Below are positions 17,375-25,799 of a stretch of DNA of 64,000 bases, piece by piece. The DNA lies in NCBI RefSeq assembly GCF_001650735.1, contig NZ_LXVY01000027.1, positions 1 through 64,000 on the forward strand. Reading direction: 5' to 3'. This DNA is from Sphingomonas sp. TDK1. Lineage in GTDB: Bacteria > Pseudomonadota > Alphaproteobacteria > Sphingomonadales > Sphingomonadaceae. Each line of letters begins with the position of its first letter. Position 1 is the first letter of the stretch. The position numbers were made by a program, and so were the translations under genes. Below the pieces are notes generated by a model. The model saw only the letters and a list, made by a program, of their open reading frames with translations, ran no database searches and had not been told where the DNA came from.

Positions 17375-17446
17375 ACGGAAACCCGAGCGGTCGCGGGCGT
17401 TGAGGGCGGGTGCGCAAACGCTGCGCCCCGATCAACGGAGACGAGC

Positions 17447-17653
17447 ATGACCGACACCATCCAGGATGCCACCAAGACCGCCTCGAACGGCAAGACCGCG
17501 CTGACGGACGATATCCGCGCGCATTTCTCTGGTGACGCCCCGATCACCGAAAAGGCGAAGAGCTTCGCCAAGGCGCGCCCCTGGACCAGTGCTGCCTTTC
17601 TCGGCATCGCCGCGCTCGCGGTGCTGAACGGTGTGCGCGGCGTCCGTCCGTAA
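17447..17653 (+). CDS. Small protein with a C-terminal membrane segment
   Basis: A 68-residue protein. A polar helical N-terminal half (TIQDATKTASNGKTALTDDI) is followed by ARPWTSAAFLGIAALAVLNG and a short basic tail VRGVRP. This layout resembles small DUF883/ElaB-type proteins, with a helix and a C-terminal anchor tied to the inner membrane, but it is much shorter. The ATG at 17447 has AACGGAGA as RBS. It lies between two hairpin terminators, so it is probably a single-gene unit. Function unknown. Confidence 0.65.
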   Translation: MTDTIQDATKTASNGKTALTDDIRAHFSGDAPITEKAKSFAKARPWTSAAFLGIAALAVLNGVRGVRP

Positions 17654-17655
17654 GT

Positions 17656-17688
17656 CCTTGCGCGGTGGGGGCGTTTCTAGCCCCCACC
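17656..17688 (+). terminator. Strong hairpin after the small membrane protein gene
   Basis: GCGCGGTGGGGGC (17656-17668) pairs perfectly with GCCCCCACCGCGC (17676-17688) across a 7-base loop. Only two T's follow, so it is a strong hairpin with a weak U tract. Because it sits right after a stop codon (17653) and before tetR, a terminator role is likely. Confidence 0.6.
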
Positions 17689-17743
17689 GCGCTTCGGCGC
17701 CTGGGGAAACCGCGGACTGGCAATCCAGCGCGGCAGGGGTTAT

Positions 17744-17757
17744 ATACCGCTCGTTAT
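17744..17757. promoter_or_regulatory. TetR-type operator over the tetR start
   Basis: ATACCGCTCGTTAT at 17744-17757 is an imperfect copy of the palindromes ATACCGGCCGGTAT (19027) and ATACCGACTGGTAT (19075) near the efflux operon. It overlaps the likely -10 box (TATACC, 17743-17748) and reaches into the ATG at 17756. Autorepression of the regulator is the obvious reading. With a -10 box so close, the transcript would start within about three bases of the ATG, which suggests a leaderless mRNA. Confidence 0.55.
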
Positions 17758-18367
17758 GAAAACCGCTGCTTGTACCGTGGCCAAGGGTCGCCCCCGTGAG
17801 TTCGACGTCGACGAGGCGTTGACGGCGGCGCTCCGTATCTTCTGGACCAAGGGCTATGAAGGTGCCTCGCTAACCGACCTCACGGAGGCGATGGGCATTA
17901 CGCGACCCAGTCTCTATGCCGCGTTCGGCAACAAGGAATCCTTGTTCTGCAAAGCGCTGGATCTCTACGAGCGCGAGAAGATGTGCTATATCGGCCGCGC
18001 GCTGGAAGCCCCGACCGCGCGGGGCGTGGCGGAAGCGCTGCTGCGGGGCGCACTGGAGCGGCAGCGTGACACCAGCGATCCCAAGGGCTGCATGGGCGTG
18101 ATCAATTCGGTGGCGTGCGGTGCCGAGGCCGAGTCGATTCGCGAGGAAGTGCTCAAGCGCGGCGAGGCGGCCAAGCGGGCGATCGTCGAGCGGTTCGAGC
18201 GCGCCAAGGCCGAAGACGATCTTCCGCCGCACGCCGATCCGGAGGGCCTGACCTCCTATATCATCGCCCTGATCCAGGGCATCGCGCTGCAGGGCGGGGC
18301 GGGCACCAGCTGCGCCGATCTCGAGCGTCTCGTCCAGACCAGCCTGTCGATGTGGCCGGCGCGCTGA
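17756..18367 (+). CDS. TetR/AcrR-family repressor
   Basis: A 203-residue repressor. The N-terminal helix-turn-helix covers residues ~12-58: REFDVDEALTAALRIFWTKG, then YEGASLTDLTEAMGITRPSL and YAAFGNKESLF. The ligand domain contains DPKGCMGVINSVACGAE, a stretch typical of a TetR group near multidrug or redox genes. Start: the ATG at 17756 has no ribosome binding site and lies at the presumed transcript start; GTG at 17777 is the alternative. Matching operators upstream of this gene and before the RND operon at 19361 show it most likely controls the pump. Confidence 0.88.
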   Translation: MKTAACTVAKGRPREFDVDEALTAALRIFWTKGYEGASLTDLTEAMGITRPSLYAAFGNKESLFCKALDLYEREKMCYIGRALEAPTARGVAEALLRGALERQRDTSDPKGCMGVINSVACGAEAESIREEVLKRGEAAKRAIVERFERAKAEDDLPPHADPEGLTSYIIALIQGIALQGGAGTSCADLERLVQTSLSMWPAR

Positions 18368-18396
18368 GCCTGGCCATTCGCTAGACCGGCCTGCGC

Positions 18397-18864
18397 TCAG
18401 TCATTGGGAATGGTCAGCACGATCCCGGTCTTGTCTTCCTGCTTCGAGACCATCACCGAAACCTGCTTGCCGTCCTTCTCGCCGGTGATCATCGCCGCGT
18501 CGGCCATCAGCATGGACTGGGGCAGCTTCCATCCCTCCTTGGCGAGCGCGGTTTTGTAGAAATCGCCGACCTTGGCGACCGGATCCTTGGATGCGAGCGT
18601 CACCATCTTGGTCTTGCGGCCGCCCGATTCGGTTTCAATCACCCCGTCGACGGTCGCGCCAGGATAGACCGGCGCATAGGCGGGCATCACCACCGCAGCG
18701 GCGGCGGCACCCTGGGTCGTCTTGATGCTGCCGTTCGCCGTGGTGATCGAGGACGTGCCGGCGCTCTCGTCGGTCTTGTAGGTGGTGCCGGCGATCGTCG
18801 TGGACTTTTCCTTGGATCCACAAGCGGCGAGCAGAACGGCGGCAACGAGGACGGCACGGCGCAT
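18397..18864 (-). CDS. Putative lipoprotein
   Basis: A 155-residue exported protein with a clear lipobox: MRRAVLVAAVLLAACGSKEK, Cys at residue 15. After a Ser/Thr/Gly-rich linker the folded part begins near MPAYAPVYPGATVDGVIETE and includes DPVAKVGDFYKTALAKEGWK. This resembles DUF-type lipoproteins of sphingomonads whose domain binds small ligands or peptides. GGAGA precedes the ATG at 18864. It lies convergent with tetR and divergent from the pump; the first of the two pump-side operators is 160 bases upstream of it, so it may share that control. Function unknown. Confidence 0.75.
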   Translation of the reverse strand: MRRAVLVAAVLLAACGSKEKSTTIAGTTYKTDESAGTSSITTANGSIKTTQGAAAAAVVMPAYAPVYPGATVDGVIETESGGRKTKMVTLASKDPVAKVGDFYKTALAKEGWKLPQSMLMADAAMITGEKDGKQVSVMVSKQEDKTGIVLTIPND

Positions 18865-19026
18865 CGGGCAAGTCTCCTTCGTACGACGACGATGCAGACG
18901 TTTGGAACGCCTGGGCAATGGTCGTGTAGCCGGCGACCGGGGGGATGGCAAACCGAGCGGTAGCCGCGGCGGCAGCGGGTTGAAAATAAAACGTTTCACC
19001 TTCGCAAAACGCACTTGCGAGGAAAA

Positions 19027-19088
19027 ATACCGGCCGGTATAAAAAGCCTGTTGACGCACCGCAGCGCGACTTATATACCGACTGGTAT
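19027..19088 (+). promoter_or_regulatory. Promoter of the RND efflux operon with two TetR-type operators
   Basis: TTGACG (19051-19056) and TATACC (19074-19079) are 17 bases apart. The palindrome ATACCGACTGGTAT (19075-19088) covers the -10 box and transcript start, and the perfect palindrome ATACCGGCCGGTAT (19027-19040) lies upstream of the -35 box. A similar site overlaps the tetR start at 17744. This is the layout of a repressor-controlled promoter. The transcript would carry a leader of roughly 270 bases before the first gene at 19361. Confidence 0.7.
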
Positions 19089-19140
19089 AGAAGGTGATCC
19101 GCCGCCCCCACGGGGTCGCGGGGCAGACGGAGACGCGGAC

Positions 19141-19179
19141 ATGCGCCAGCTTGCACGCAAGAAACGGGGTGAGCCCTAG
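19141..19179 (+). CDS. Possible basic leader peptide in the efflux operon mRNA
   Basis: An ATG at 19141, with GGAG about 8 bases upstream, opens a 12-residue frame MRQLARKKRGEP that ends at TAG 19177-19179. The stop lies inside the perfect palindrome GAGCCCTAGGGCTC (19171-19184). A short peptide rich in Arg/Lys followed by an RNA hairpin in the 5' leader of a drug pump is reminiscent of antibiotic-sensing leader peptides. Support is from sequence pattern only. Confidence 0.35.
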   Translation: MRQLARKKRGEP

Positions 19180-19287
19180 GGCTCAAACTTTCATACCAAC
19201 GTAGAAGCAGCGCTGCCGTACGGCAGATGGACGTGGCGAGACATCGCTGCGATCCATGGCCCGCAACCAACTGAATTTATCCCGGCA

Positions 19288-19315
19288 CCCGGAACCGCAA
19301 GAGGCGCTTTCCGGG
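19288..19315 (+). other. Hairpin in the efflux operon leader
   Basis: CCCGGAA (19288-19294) pairs with TTCCGGG (19309-19315) across a 14-base loop, about 45 bases before the first gene. A second imperfect stem (GGCGGAGC...CCCCGCC, ~19318-19340) follows it. Together with the palindrome at 19171 the leader could fold into alternative structures. A regulatory role is unproven. Confidence 0.35.
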
Positions 19316-19360
19316 AGGGCGGAGCCTTGCTCCCCGCCGGTGCAACCGAGGGAGAATGAC

Positions 19361-19774
19361 ATGGCATATCTCGATCTCACCGACATGGCTGGCAACGCTG
19401 CGGTGCTGCCCGCCTTTCTCGCCACCCCGCGTGAGGAAACCAGGCTGACCGCGCTCGAATGGCAGGTGGTTGCCATCGCCCAGCGTGATCGCATGTCCTC
19501 GCTGGAGGCGCCGAGCCGCCTCTCGATCGCGTTCGGCGTGATCTTCGGCGGCGAGCGTGGCAATCCGCGGCTGGCGGATCCCAAGCTCGAGGCGCTGCGC
19601 CGCATCGCCGTGATCTCCTGGCATCGCGGGTTCCGCGTGCCCCAGTCCGAAATCCAGCGCTTCCACGCGGCCGGTTACACGCCGGGCCAGTTGGAGACGC
19701 TGCTTACCAGCATCAGCCGCGGTCGCGCGGCCCTGAATCAGGGGAATCGTCATGAACATGCATACGCCCATTGA
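19361..19774 (+). CDS. Conserved-looking hypothetical protein, first gene of the efflux operon
   Basis: A 137-residue soluble protein with no signal peptide. It contains ALEWQVVAIAQRDRMSSLEA, then IAFGVIFGGERGNPRLADPK and LEALRRIAVISWHRGFRVPQ. The last ~40 residues (IQRFHAAGYTPGQLETLLTS) look like a small helical domain. I do not recognise a named family. The ATG at 19361 has GAGGGAGA as RBS. Its 3' end overlaps the start of the adaptor gene by 23 bases, so it is part of the pump operon and probably co-regulated by the TetR protein. Confidence 0.75.
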   Translation: MAYLDLTDMAGNAAVLPAFLATPREETRLTALEWQVVAIAQRDRMSSLEAPSRLSIAFGVIFGGERGNPRLADPKLEALRRIAVISWHRGFRVPQSEIQRFHAAGYTPGQLETLLTSISRGRAALNQGNRHEHAYAH

Positions 19775-21002
19775 GGGCGAAGCGGTGGCCGAGCGCCGCC
19801 CCAAGCGTCTGCGCACCTGGCAAAAGGCGGCGCTGGTCGTCGTGCCGGTGGGCGTGGTCGCCGCCGGCTTTGGCTTGAGCGGGCGGAACGCGCCCGCCGT
19901 TGCCGCGCCGGCCGCCCCCGTCGTCACCGTCGCCACGCCGCTCGCACGCGAGGTTAACGAGTGGGACGAATATGTCGGTCGCTTCGAAGCGAGCCGTACC
20001 GTCGAGGTGCGGCCGCGCGTGTCGGGGGCAGTCACCGCGATCCACTTCAAGGACGGCATGGTGGTGAAGCAGGGGCAGCTTCTCTTCACCATCGATCCGC
20101 GTCCGTTCACCGCCGCGCTGGCCGAGGCCAGGGCGGGCGTAGCGAGCGCGCAGAGCGATCTGGCGCTCGCCCGTTCCGACCTCGACCGCGCCCAGCGGCT
20201 GGTGAGCGTGGAAGCCGTGTCGAAAAGCGATGTCGAACGCCTTCAGGCCCGCGTCCGCGCGGCCACTGCCGCTGTCGCCGCGGCGGAGGCCCGGGTCCGC
20301 GCCCGTGCGCTCGATGTCGAATTCACCCAGGTGCGTGCGCCGATTTCGGGCCGGATTTCCGATCGCCGAGTCGATCCGGGCAATCTGGTCGCCGCCGGAG
20401 AAGGGCAGGGGGGGACGCTGCTCACTACGATCAACGCGCTCGACCCGATCTACTTCACCTTCGACGGTTCGGAAGCTTTGTTCCTCAAGGCCAAGCGCGC
20501 GGCGGGGTCGTCCGCCAGCCCGGTCGAGATCCGGCTGCAGGACGAAGGCGAGTATCGCTGGAAGGGCCAGATCGACTTCACCGACAACGGGCTCGATCCC
20601 AAATCGGGCACGATCCGCGGTCGCGCGGTACTGTCGAACAAGGACATGTTCCTGACGCCGGGCATGTTCGGCAATATGCGGCTCGCCGCGGGCGGCACGG
20701 CGCAGGCGCTGCTGGTGCCCGACGCGGCGATCCAGACCGATCAGGCCCGCAAGCTGGTGCTGACCGTCAACGCTGATGGTACCGTGGTGCCCAAGCCGGT
20801 GGTGCTCGGTCCGGTGGTCGACGGCCTCCGTATCGTCCGCTCGGGCCTCGCGCCCCAGGACAAGGTGGTGATCGCCGGTACCCAGATGGCGCAGCCCGGT
20901 GGCAAGGTGCAGCCCAAGGCCGGCACCATTACGCCGGCCGCCGCGACCGACGCGCCGACCGTCTCCGCTCCGATCACGGGCCAGGCTACCTTCGCCCGCT
21001 GA
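19752..21002 (+). CDS. RND efflux periplasmic adaptor (membrane fusion protein, MexE/AcrA type)
   Basis: A 416-residue adaptor that links the inner membrane pump to the outer membrane channel. One N-terminal membrane segment (LVVVPVGVVAAGFGL) is followed by the lipoyl halves around VEVRPRVSGAVTAIHFKDGM and QGQLLFTIDPRPFTAALAEA, an alpha-hairpin coiled coil (residues ~120-185), the second lipoyl part (VRAPISGRISDRRVDPGNLV), a beta-barrel and a membrane-proximal domain. The wording VSVEAVSKSDVERLQA in the hairpin is typical of MexE-like members. Second gene of the operon, followed by the permease after a 117-base gap with a hairpin. Confidence 0.92.
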   Translation: MNMHTPIEGEAVAERRPKRLRTWQKAALVVVPVGVVAAGFGLSGRNAPAVAAPAAPVVTVATPLAREVNEWDEYVGRFEASRTVEVRPRVSGAVTAIHFKDGMVVKQGQLLFTIDPRPFTAALAEARAGVASAQSDLALARSDLDRAQRLVSVEAVSKSDVERLQARVRAATAAVAAAEARVRARALDVEFTQVRAPISGRISDRRVDPGNLVAAGEGQGGTLLTTINALDPIYFTFDGSEALFLKAKRAAGSSASPVEIRLQDEGEYRWKGQIDFTDNGLDPKSGTIRGRAVLSNKDMFLTPGMFGNMRLAAGGTAQALLVPDAAIQTDQARKLVLTVNADGTVVPKPVVLGPVVDGLRIVRSGLAPQDKVVIAGTQMAQPGGKVQPKAGTITPAAATDAPTVSAPITGQATFAR

Positions 21003-21007
21003 TTGAA

Positions 21008-21042
21008 CTGCCGCCGGGCCCCACCCCGATACCCGGCGGCAG
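21008..21042 (+). other. Intercistronic hairpin between adaptor and permease genes
   Basis: CTGCCGCCGGG (21008-21018) pairs perfectly with CCCGGCGGCAG (21032-21042), an 11-base stem with a 13-base loop, directly after the stop codon of the adaptor. No U tract follows. It probably shields the upstream mRNA or damps transcription into the permease gene. Confidence 0.6.
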
Positions 21043-21119
21043 GTAGTTTCCCGTGTGTCCCGTCCGCGTGATCCCATGCGGGCGCGGGCACGCGCGTCCG
21101 CTCGCAAAAGGAGAAGGCC

Positions 21120-24100
21120 ATGCGCCTCTCACGCTTCTTCATCACCCGCCCGATCTTCGCGGCGGTGATCGCGATCATCATCACGATCCTGGGCGGCATC
21201 GCCTATTTCGCGTTGCCGATCTCGCAATATCCCGACATCGTGCCGCCGACGGTCACGGTGACGGCCAGCTATCCCGGCGCCTCGGCCGAAACCGTGGCGG
21301 AAACCGTCGCCGCGCCGATCGAGCAGGAAATCAACGGCGTCGACGACATGCTCTACCAGTCGTCGCAGTCGACCGGTGACGGTGCGGTGACTATCACGGT
21401 GACATTCAAGACCGGCACCAATCTCGATGCCGCGCAGGTGCTGGTGCAGAACCGCGTCGCGGTCGCGATCCCGCGTCTGCCCGAGGAAGTGCAGCGCCTC
21501 GGCGTCGTCACGCGCAAGACCAGCCCCGACTTCCTGATGGTGGTCAACCTGATCTCGCCCGACAACTCGATCGATCGCAGCTACATTTCCAACTATGCGC
21601 TGACCCAGGTGAAGGACCGCCTCGCGCGGCTCGAAGGCGTGGGCGACGTGCGGATGTTCGGTGCGCGCGACTATGCGATGCGCGTGTGGATCGATCCCGG
21701 CCGTGCCGCCGCGCTGAACCTCACCGCCGGCGACATCGTCCAGGCGTTGCGCGGGCAGAACATCCAGGTCGCGGCGGGCTCGCTCGGCCAGCCCGGCTCG
21801 CAGCGCAGCGGCAATGCCTTCCAGCTCAACGTCGAGACGCAGGGCCGCCTGAAGACCCCGGCCGAATTCGGCCGTGTCGTCATCCGTACGGATACCGAGG
21901 GCCGCCAGGTCCGCGTCAGCGACGTCGCCCGCGTCGAGCTAGGTGCCGCCGACTATTCGTCCAACACCTATCTCTCGAACAAGCCGACCGTGATCCTGGC
22001 CGCCTTCCAGCGCCCGGGCTCGAACGCGCTTGCCGCCGCGCAGCGCATCGAGGCGGAGATGCAGTCGATTTCGAAGACCTTCCCCAAGGGTCTCGAATAT
22101 CGCGTGATCTACAACCCCACCGAGTTCATCGCCCAGTCGATCGACGCGGTGTACCATACCCTCGGCGAGGCGGTGATCCTCGTCGTCCTCGTCGTGATCG
22201 TGTTCCTCCAGAAGTGGCGGGCGGCGATCATCCCGGTGGTGGCGATCCCCGTCTCGCTGATCGGCACCATGGCGGTGCTGCTGCCGCTGGGCTATTCGCT
22301 CAACAACCTGTCGCTGTTCGGGCTGGTGCTCGCCATCGGCATCGTCGTCGACGACGCGATCGTCGTGGTCGAGAATGTCGAGCGCAACCTGGCGCAGGGC
22401 ATGACCCCGCTCCAGGCGGCGCGCACCTCGATGGACGAAGTGTCGGGCGCGCTGGTCGCGATCGTGCTGGTGCTGTTCGCGGTGTTCCTGCCGACGCTGT
22501 TCCTGAACGGCCTGTCGGGCGCCTTCTACAAGCAATTCGCCGTGACGATCTCGGTCGCCACCGCGATTTCGCTGCTCGTGTCGCTGACGCTGTCGCCGGC
22601 ACTCGCCGCGCTGCTGCTGAAGCATGAGGAGCATGGCGAGCGCCGCGGCGGCATCGGTCGCTTCTTCGGCCGCGCCGCCGACGCGTTCAACCGCGGTTTC
22701 GAGCGGATGAGCAACGGCTATGCCCGGCTGACCCACAAGCTGGTCACCCGGCCGAAGCGGATGATGGTCGTCTATGCCGGCCTGATCGCCGCGACGGTGG
22801 CGACCTTCTGGGTGACGCCGGTCGGCTTCATCCCGGCGCAGGACCAGGGTTACTTCCTCACGGTCATCCAGCTGCCGCCGGGCTCGTCACTCGAACGCAC
22901 CGATGAAGTGATGCGCAAGGTCGTCGCGCGTATCCTGCCGATCCCGGGCGTGAAGGGCTCGGTGATGCTCGCCGGCTTCGACGGCCCGTCGCAGACGCTC
23001 GCCCCGAACAGCGCCGCGGCGTATGTGCCGCTGCAGAGCTTCGAGGAGCGCAAGAAGCTCGGCGTCAACATCGCCGGCATCATGGCCGAGGCACGCAAGC
23101 GCACCGCCGACATCAACGAGGCGATGCTGCTCGTGGTCCCGCCGCCGCTCATCCAGGGCATCGGTTCGGCCGGCGGCTATCGCCTGATGGTCGAGGACCG
23201 CGGCGAGCACGGCTATCAGGCGCTGGGCAATACCGCCTTCGGACTGATCGGCCAGGCCAACAAGACGCCGGGGCTCGCCCAGGTCTACACCTTCTTCAAC
23301 ACCGCGACGCCGCGCGTCTTCGCCGATATCGACCGCCGCAAGGCCGAAATGCTGGGCGTGCCGCCGGAGCGGGTGTTCGAAGCGCTCAACGTCTATCTCG
23401 GCTCGGCCTTCGTCAACGACTTCAACATGCTCGGCCGCACCTATCGCGTGACCGCGCAGGCCGACGCGCCCTTCCGGGCGACCGAAGCCGACATCGCCAA
23501 CCTCAAGACGCGCTCGGATGCCGGCGGCATGGTGCCGATCGGGTCGGTCGCGACCTTTGAGAACAAGACGGGCCCGTATCGCGTGACGCGCTACAACCTG
23601 TTCCCGGCGGTGGAAGTCGATGGCGATACCGCGCCGGGCTACAGCTCGGGCGCCTCGCTCGACGCGATGGAGAAGCTCTCGGCCGAGCTGCCGGCGGGCT
23701 ATGCGGGCGAGTGGACCGGCATCGCCTATCAGCAGAAGATGGCGGGAAGCACCGCGGGCCTGGTGTTCGCACTGGCGGTGCTGTTCGTCTTCCTGGTGCT
23801 GGCGGCGCAATATGAGAGCCTGACGCTGCCGCTGGCGATCATCCTGATCGTGCCGATGTGTCTGCTGGCGGCGATGGCGGGCGTGAATCTGCGCGGCATG
23901 GACAATAATGTGCTGACGCAGATCGGGCTGGTCGTGCTGATCGCGCTGGCCGCCAAGAACGCGATCCTCGTGGTCGAGTTCGCCCACCAGGCGGAAGTCC
24001 GCGACGGTTTGTCGCCGGTGGAAGCCGCGGTGCGGGCGGCGCAGGACCGGTTGCGGCCGATCCTGATGACCAGCTTCGCCTTCATCCTCGGCGCGGTGCC

Positions 24101-24299
24101 GCTGCTGATCGCGAGCGGTGCGGGTGCGGAGCTCCGCCAGGCGCTGGGGACTGCCGTGTTCTTCGGGATGATGGGCGTCACCGGCTTCGGCCTGCTGTTC
24201 ACGCCGACCTTCTACGTGGTGTGCCGCGCGCTGGGTGCCCGGCTCGCCCGGCGGCGCGGGCAGGGTGGCGATCACTCCCAGCTCCAGCCGGCCGAGTAA
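21120..24299 (+). CDS. RND multidrug efflux permease (HAE1 family, MexF-like)
   Basis: A 1059-residue proton-driven drug pump of the inner membrane. It has the standard layout of twelve membrane segments with two large periplasmic loops. The start MRLSRFFITRPIFAAVIAII and the motif SLFGLVLAIGIVVDDAIVVV (TM4, Asp pair for proton relay) are clear, as are the second-half helices (ALAVLFVFLVLAAQYESLTL, GLVVLIALAAKNAILVVEFA with the relay Lys). The loop with PAQDQGYFLTVIQLPPGSSL is typical of HAE1 pumps. RBS AAAGGAGAAGG. Third gene of the TetR-controlled operon. Confidence 0.95.
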   Translation: MRLSRFFITRPIFAAVIAIIITILGGIAYFALPISQYPDIVPPTVTVTASYPGASAETVAETVAAPIEQEINGVDDMLYQSSQSTGDGAVTITVTFKTGTNLDAAQVLVQNRVAVAIPRLPEEVQRLGVVTRKTSPDFLMVVNLISPDNSIDRSYISNYALTQVKDRLARLEGVGDVRMFGARDYAMRVWIDPGRAAALNLTAGDIVQALRGQNIQVAAGSLGQPGSQRSGNAFQLNVETQGRLKTPAEFGRVVIRTDTEGRQVRVSDVARVELGAADYSSNTYLSNKPTVILAAFQRPGSNALAAAQRIEAEMQSISKTFPKGLEYRVIYNPTEFIAQSIDAVYHTLGEAVILVVLVVIVFLQKWRAAIIPVVAIPVSLIGTMAVLLPLGYSLNNLSLFGLVLAIGIVVDDAIVVVENVERNLAQGMTPLQAARTSMDEVSGALVAIVLVLFAVFLPTLFLNGLSGAFYKQFAVTISVATAISLLVSLTLSPALAALLLKHEEHGERRGGIGRFFGRAADAFNRGFERMSNGYARLTHKLVTRPKRMMVVYAGLIAATVATFWVTPVGFIPAQDQGYFLTVIQLPPGSSLERTDEVMRKVVARILPIPGVKGSVMLAGFDGPSQTLAPNSAAAYVPLQSFEERKKLGVNIAGIMAEARKRTADINEAMLLVVPPPLIQGIGSAGGYRLMVEDRGEHGYQALGNTAFGLIGQANKTPGLAQVYTFFNTATPRVFADIDRRKAEMLGVPPERVFEALNVYLGSAFVNDFNMLGRTYRVTAQADAPFRATEADIANLKTRSDAGGMVPIGSVATFENKTGPYRVTRYNLFPAVEVDGDTAPGYSSGASLDAMEKLSAELPAGYAGEWTGIAYQQKMAGSTAGLVFALAVLFVFLVLAAQYESLTLPLAIILIVPMCLLAAMAGVNLRGMDNNVLTQIGLVVLIALAAKNAILVVEFAHQAEVRDGLSPVEAAVRAAQDRLRPILMTSFAFILGAVPLLIASGAGAELRQALGTAVFFGMMGVTGFGLLFTPTFYVVCRALGARLARRRGQGGDHSQLQPAE

Positions 24300-24310
24300 A
24301 CTGAACCAAC

Positions 24311-24335
24311 CGACGGGCGCCCCATGCGCCCGTCG
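24311..24335 (+). other. Intercistronic hairpin between permease and outer membrane channel genes
   Basis: CGACGGGCGC (24311-24320) pairs perfectly with GCGCCCGTCG (24326-24335) over a 5-base loop. It lies between the permease stop (24299) and the channel start (24349), with the RBS CAGGAGA just after. Like the hairpin at 21008 it lacks a U tract and is more likely an mRNA stability element or partial terminator. Confidence 0.6.
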
Positions 24336-24348
24336 CAGGAGATTTCGC

Positions 24349-25755
24349 ATGCAACGCATGGCTTCGATCATGGCCGCAGTCTCGGCGCTGGCGCTTTCCG
24401 CCTGCGCCGCCGGGCCGAATTACACGGCACCTGCCCGGCCGCAGAGCGCCGCGGGGGCGTTTCTCTCCACCAGCCCGGCGGTTTCGACCGCACCGGTGCA
24501 GGAAGGCTGGTGGCGGCTCTACAATGATCCGGTGCTCGACCGGCTGGTGACGGAAGCGCTCGCCGCCAATACCGACATTCGCGTCGCGGTCGCCCGCATC
24601 GAGCGCGCCCGCGCAACGTTGCGCGGCGCAACTGCCAATCGCTTGCCCCAGGGCACGGCGAGCGCCGGCGCCAATTATGGAAGGCTGTCGCAAGGGCAGC
24701 GCCCGATCGGCACGGCGCAGGAGGACTGGCAGATCGATGCCGGTCTCAACGTCTCCTATGAGGTCGACCTGTTCGGACGGCTTTCGCGCAATGTCGAGGC
24801 CGCGCGGGGCGATGTCGCCGCGGCCGAAGGCGATGCCGAGGCGGTACGCGTCATCGTCGCCGCGGATACGGCACGTGCCTATGCCGATGCGGTCTCCTCG
24901 GCGGAGCGCCTCGCGGTCGCCGAGCGCATCGTCGCGCTGCTGGACCGGTCGATCGACCTGACCCAGCGCCGCCGCAATGTCGGCCTTGCCACCCGGCTCG
25001 ATGTTGCGCGTATCGCGGCGCTCCGCAACCAGCGCCAGGCGGACGTGCCGGCGCTCGCCGCCCAGCGGGATGCGGCGCTGTTCCGCCTCGCGACGCTGAT
25101 CGGCAAGACGCCCGCAGAACTGCCTGCCGAGGCGCGCGAGCGGCACACTACGCTTCGACTCGACCAGCCGATCCCGGTGGGCGATGGCGCTGCGTTGCTC
25201 GCCCGCAGGCCGGATGTGCGCGCCGCCGAGCGCCGGCTTGCCGCCTCCACCGCCCGGATCGGTGTGGCGACGGCGGATCTCTATCCGCGTATTTCGCTGG
25301 GGGCGTCCGGCGGATCGACGGGCAATGATTTCGGCAACATCTTCGGTGCGGGGCCGCTGCGCTGGCTGGTCGGCGGGCTGATCAACTGGACGGTGAACCC
25401 GGCACCGGCGCGTGCCCGGATCGCGGCGGCCGAGGCGGATAGCCGCGCCGCACTCGCCACCTTCGACGGCACGGTGCTGACTGCGCTGCAGGAGACCGAG
25501 ACGGCGCTCTCCGCCTATGGCCGCGCGCTCGAACGCCGCACCGCGTTGCAGGCCGCGCTCGACGAAGCCGAAGCGGCGGTGCGTATCGCCCGCGCCCGCC
25601 AGACCGAGGGCGATATCAACTCGCTCGACCTGCTCGATGCCGAGCGCACCTTTGCCGATGCGCAGGCCGCGCTTGCGACGGCGGATGCCGCGATCGCGGA
25701 GGCGCAGGTCAACCTGTTCCGCGCGCTGGGTGGCGGCTGGCAGCGGACGGCGTGA
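24349..25755 (+). CDS. Outer membrane efflux channel lipoprotein (NodT/OprM family)
   Basis: A 468-residue TolC-type channel. The signal peptide ends in a lipobox (LALSACAAGP, Cys at residue 17), and the usual OprM-like opening GPNYTAPARPQ follows. Two OEP repeats show WWRLYNDPVLDRLVTEALAA, then YEVDLFGRLSRNVEAARGDV and, in the second half, SLDLLDAERTFADAQAALAT. It would complete the tripartite pump with the two preceding gene products. The operon ends at the strong hairpin 25759-25799. RBS CAGGAGA. Confidence 0.93.
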   Translation: MQRMASIMAAVSALALSACAAGPNYTAPARPQSAAGAFLSTSPAVSTAPVQEGWWRLYNDPVLDRLVTEALAANTDIRVAVARIERARATLRGATANRLPQGTASAGANYGRLSQGQRPIGTAQEDWQIDAGLNVSYEVDLFGRLSRNVEAARGDVAAAEGDAEAVRVIVAADTARAYADAVSSAERLAVAERIVALLDRSIDLTQRRRNVGLATRLDVARIAALRNQRQADVPALAAQRDAALFRLATLIGKTPAELPAEARERHTTLRLDQPIPVGDGAALLARRPDVRAAERRLAASTARIGVATADLYPRISLGASGGSTGNDFGNIFGAGPLRWLVGGLINWTVNPAPARARIAAAEADSRAALATFDGTVLTALQETETALSAYGRALERRTALQAALDEAEAAVRIARARQTEGDINSLDLLDAERTFADAQAALATADAAIAEAQVNLFRALGGGWQRTA

Positions 25756-25758
25756 CCC

Positions 25759-25799
25759 CCACGCGTCGATCGCGCTAGCTGCGCGCGATCGACGCGTGG
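25759..25799. terminator. 17-base-pair bidirectional hairpin between convergent operons
   Basis: Bases 25759-25775 are perfectly complementary to 25783-25799 with a 7-base loop (for example CGCGTCGATCG against CGATCGACGCG). It sits right after the channel gene stop and spans the stop codon of the convergent ROK gene (stop at 25775-25777). No T run is present on either side. Position and stem length argue for a shared terminator or mRNA end-protection element. Confidence 0.65.
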
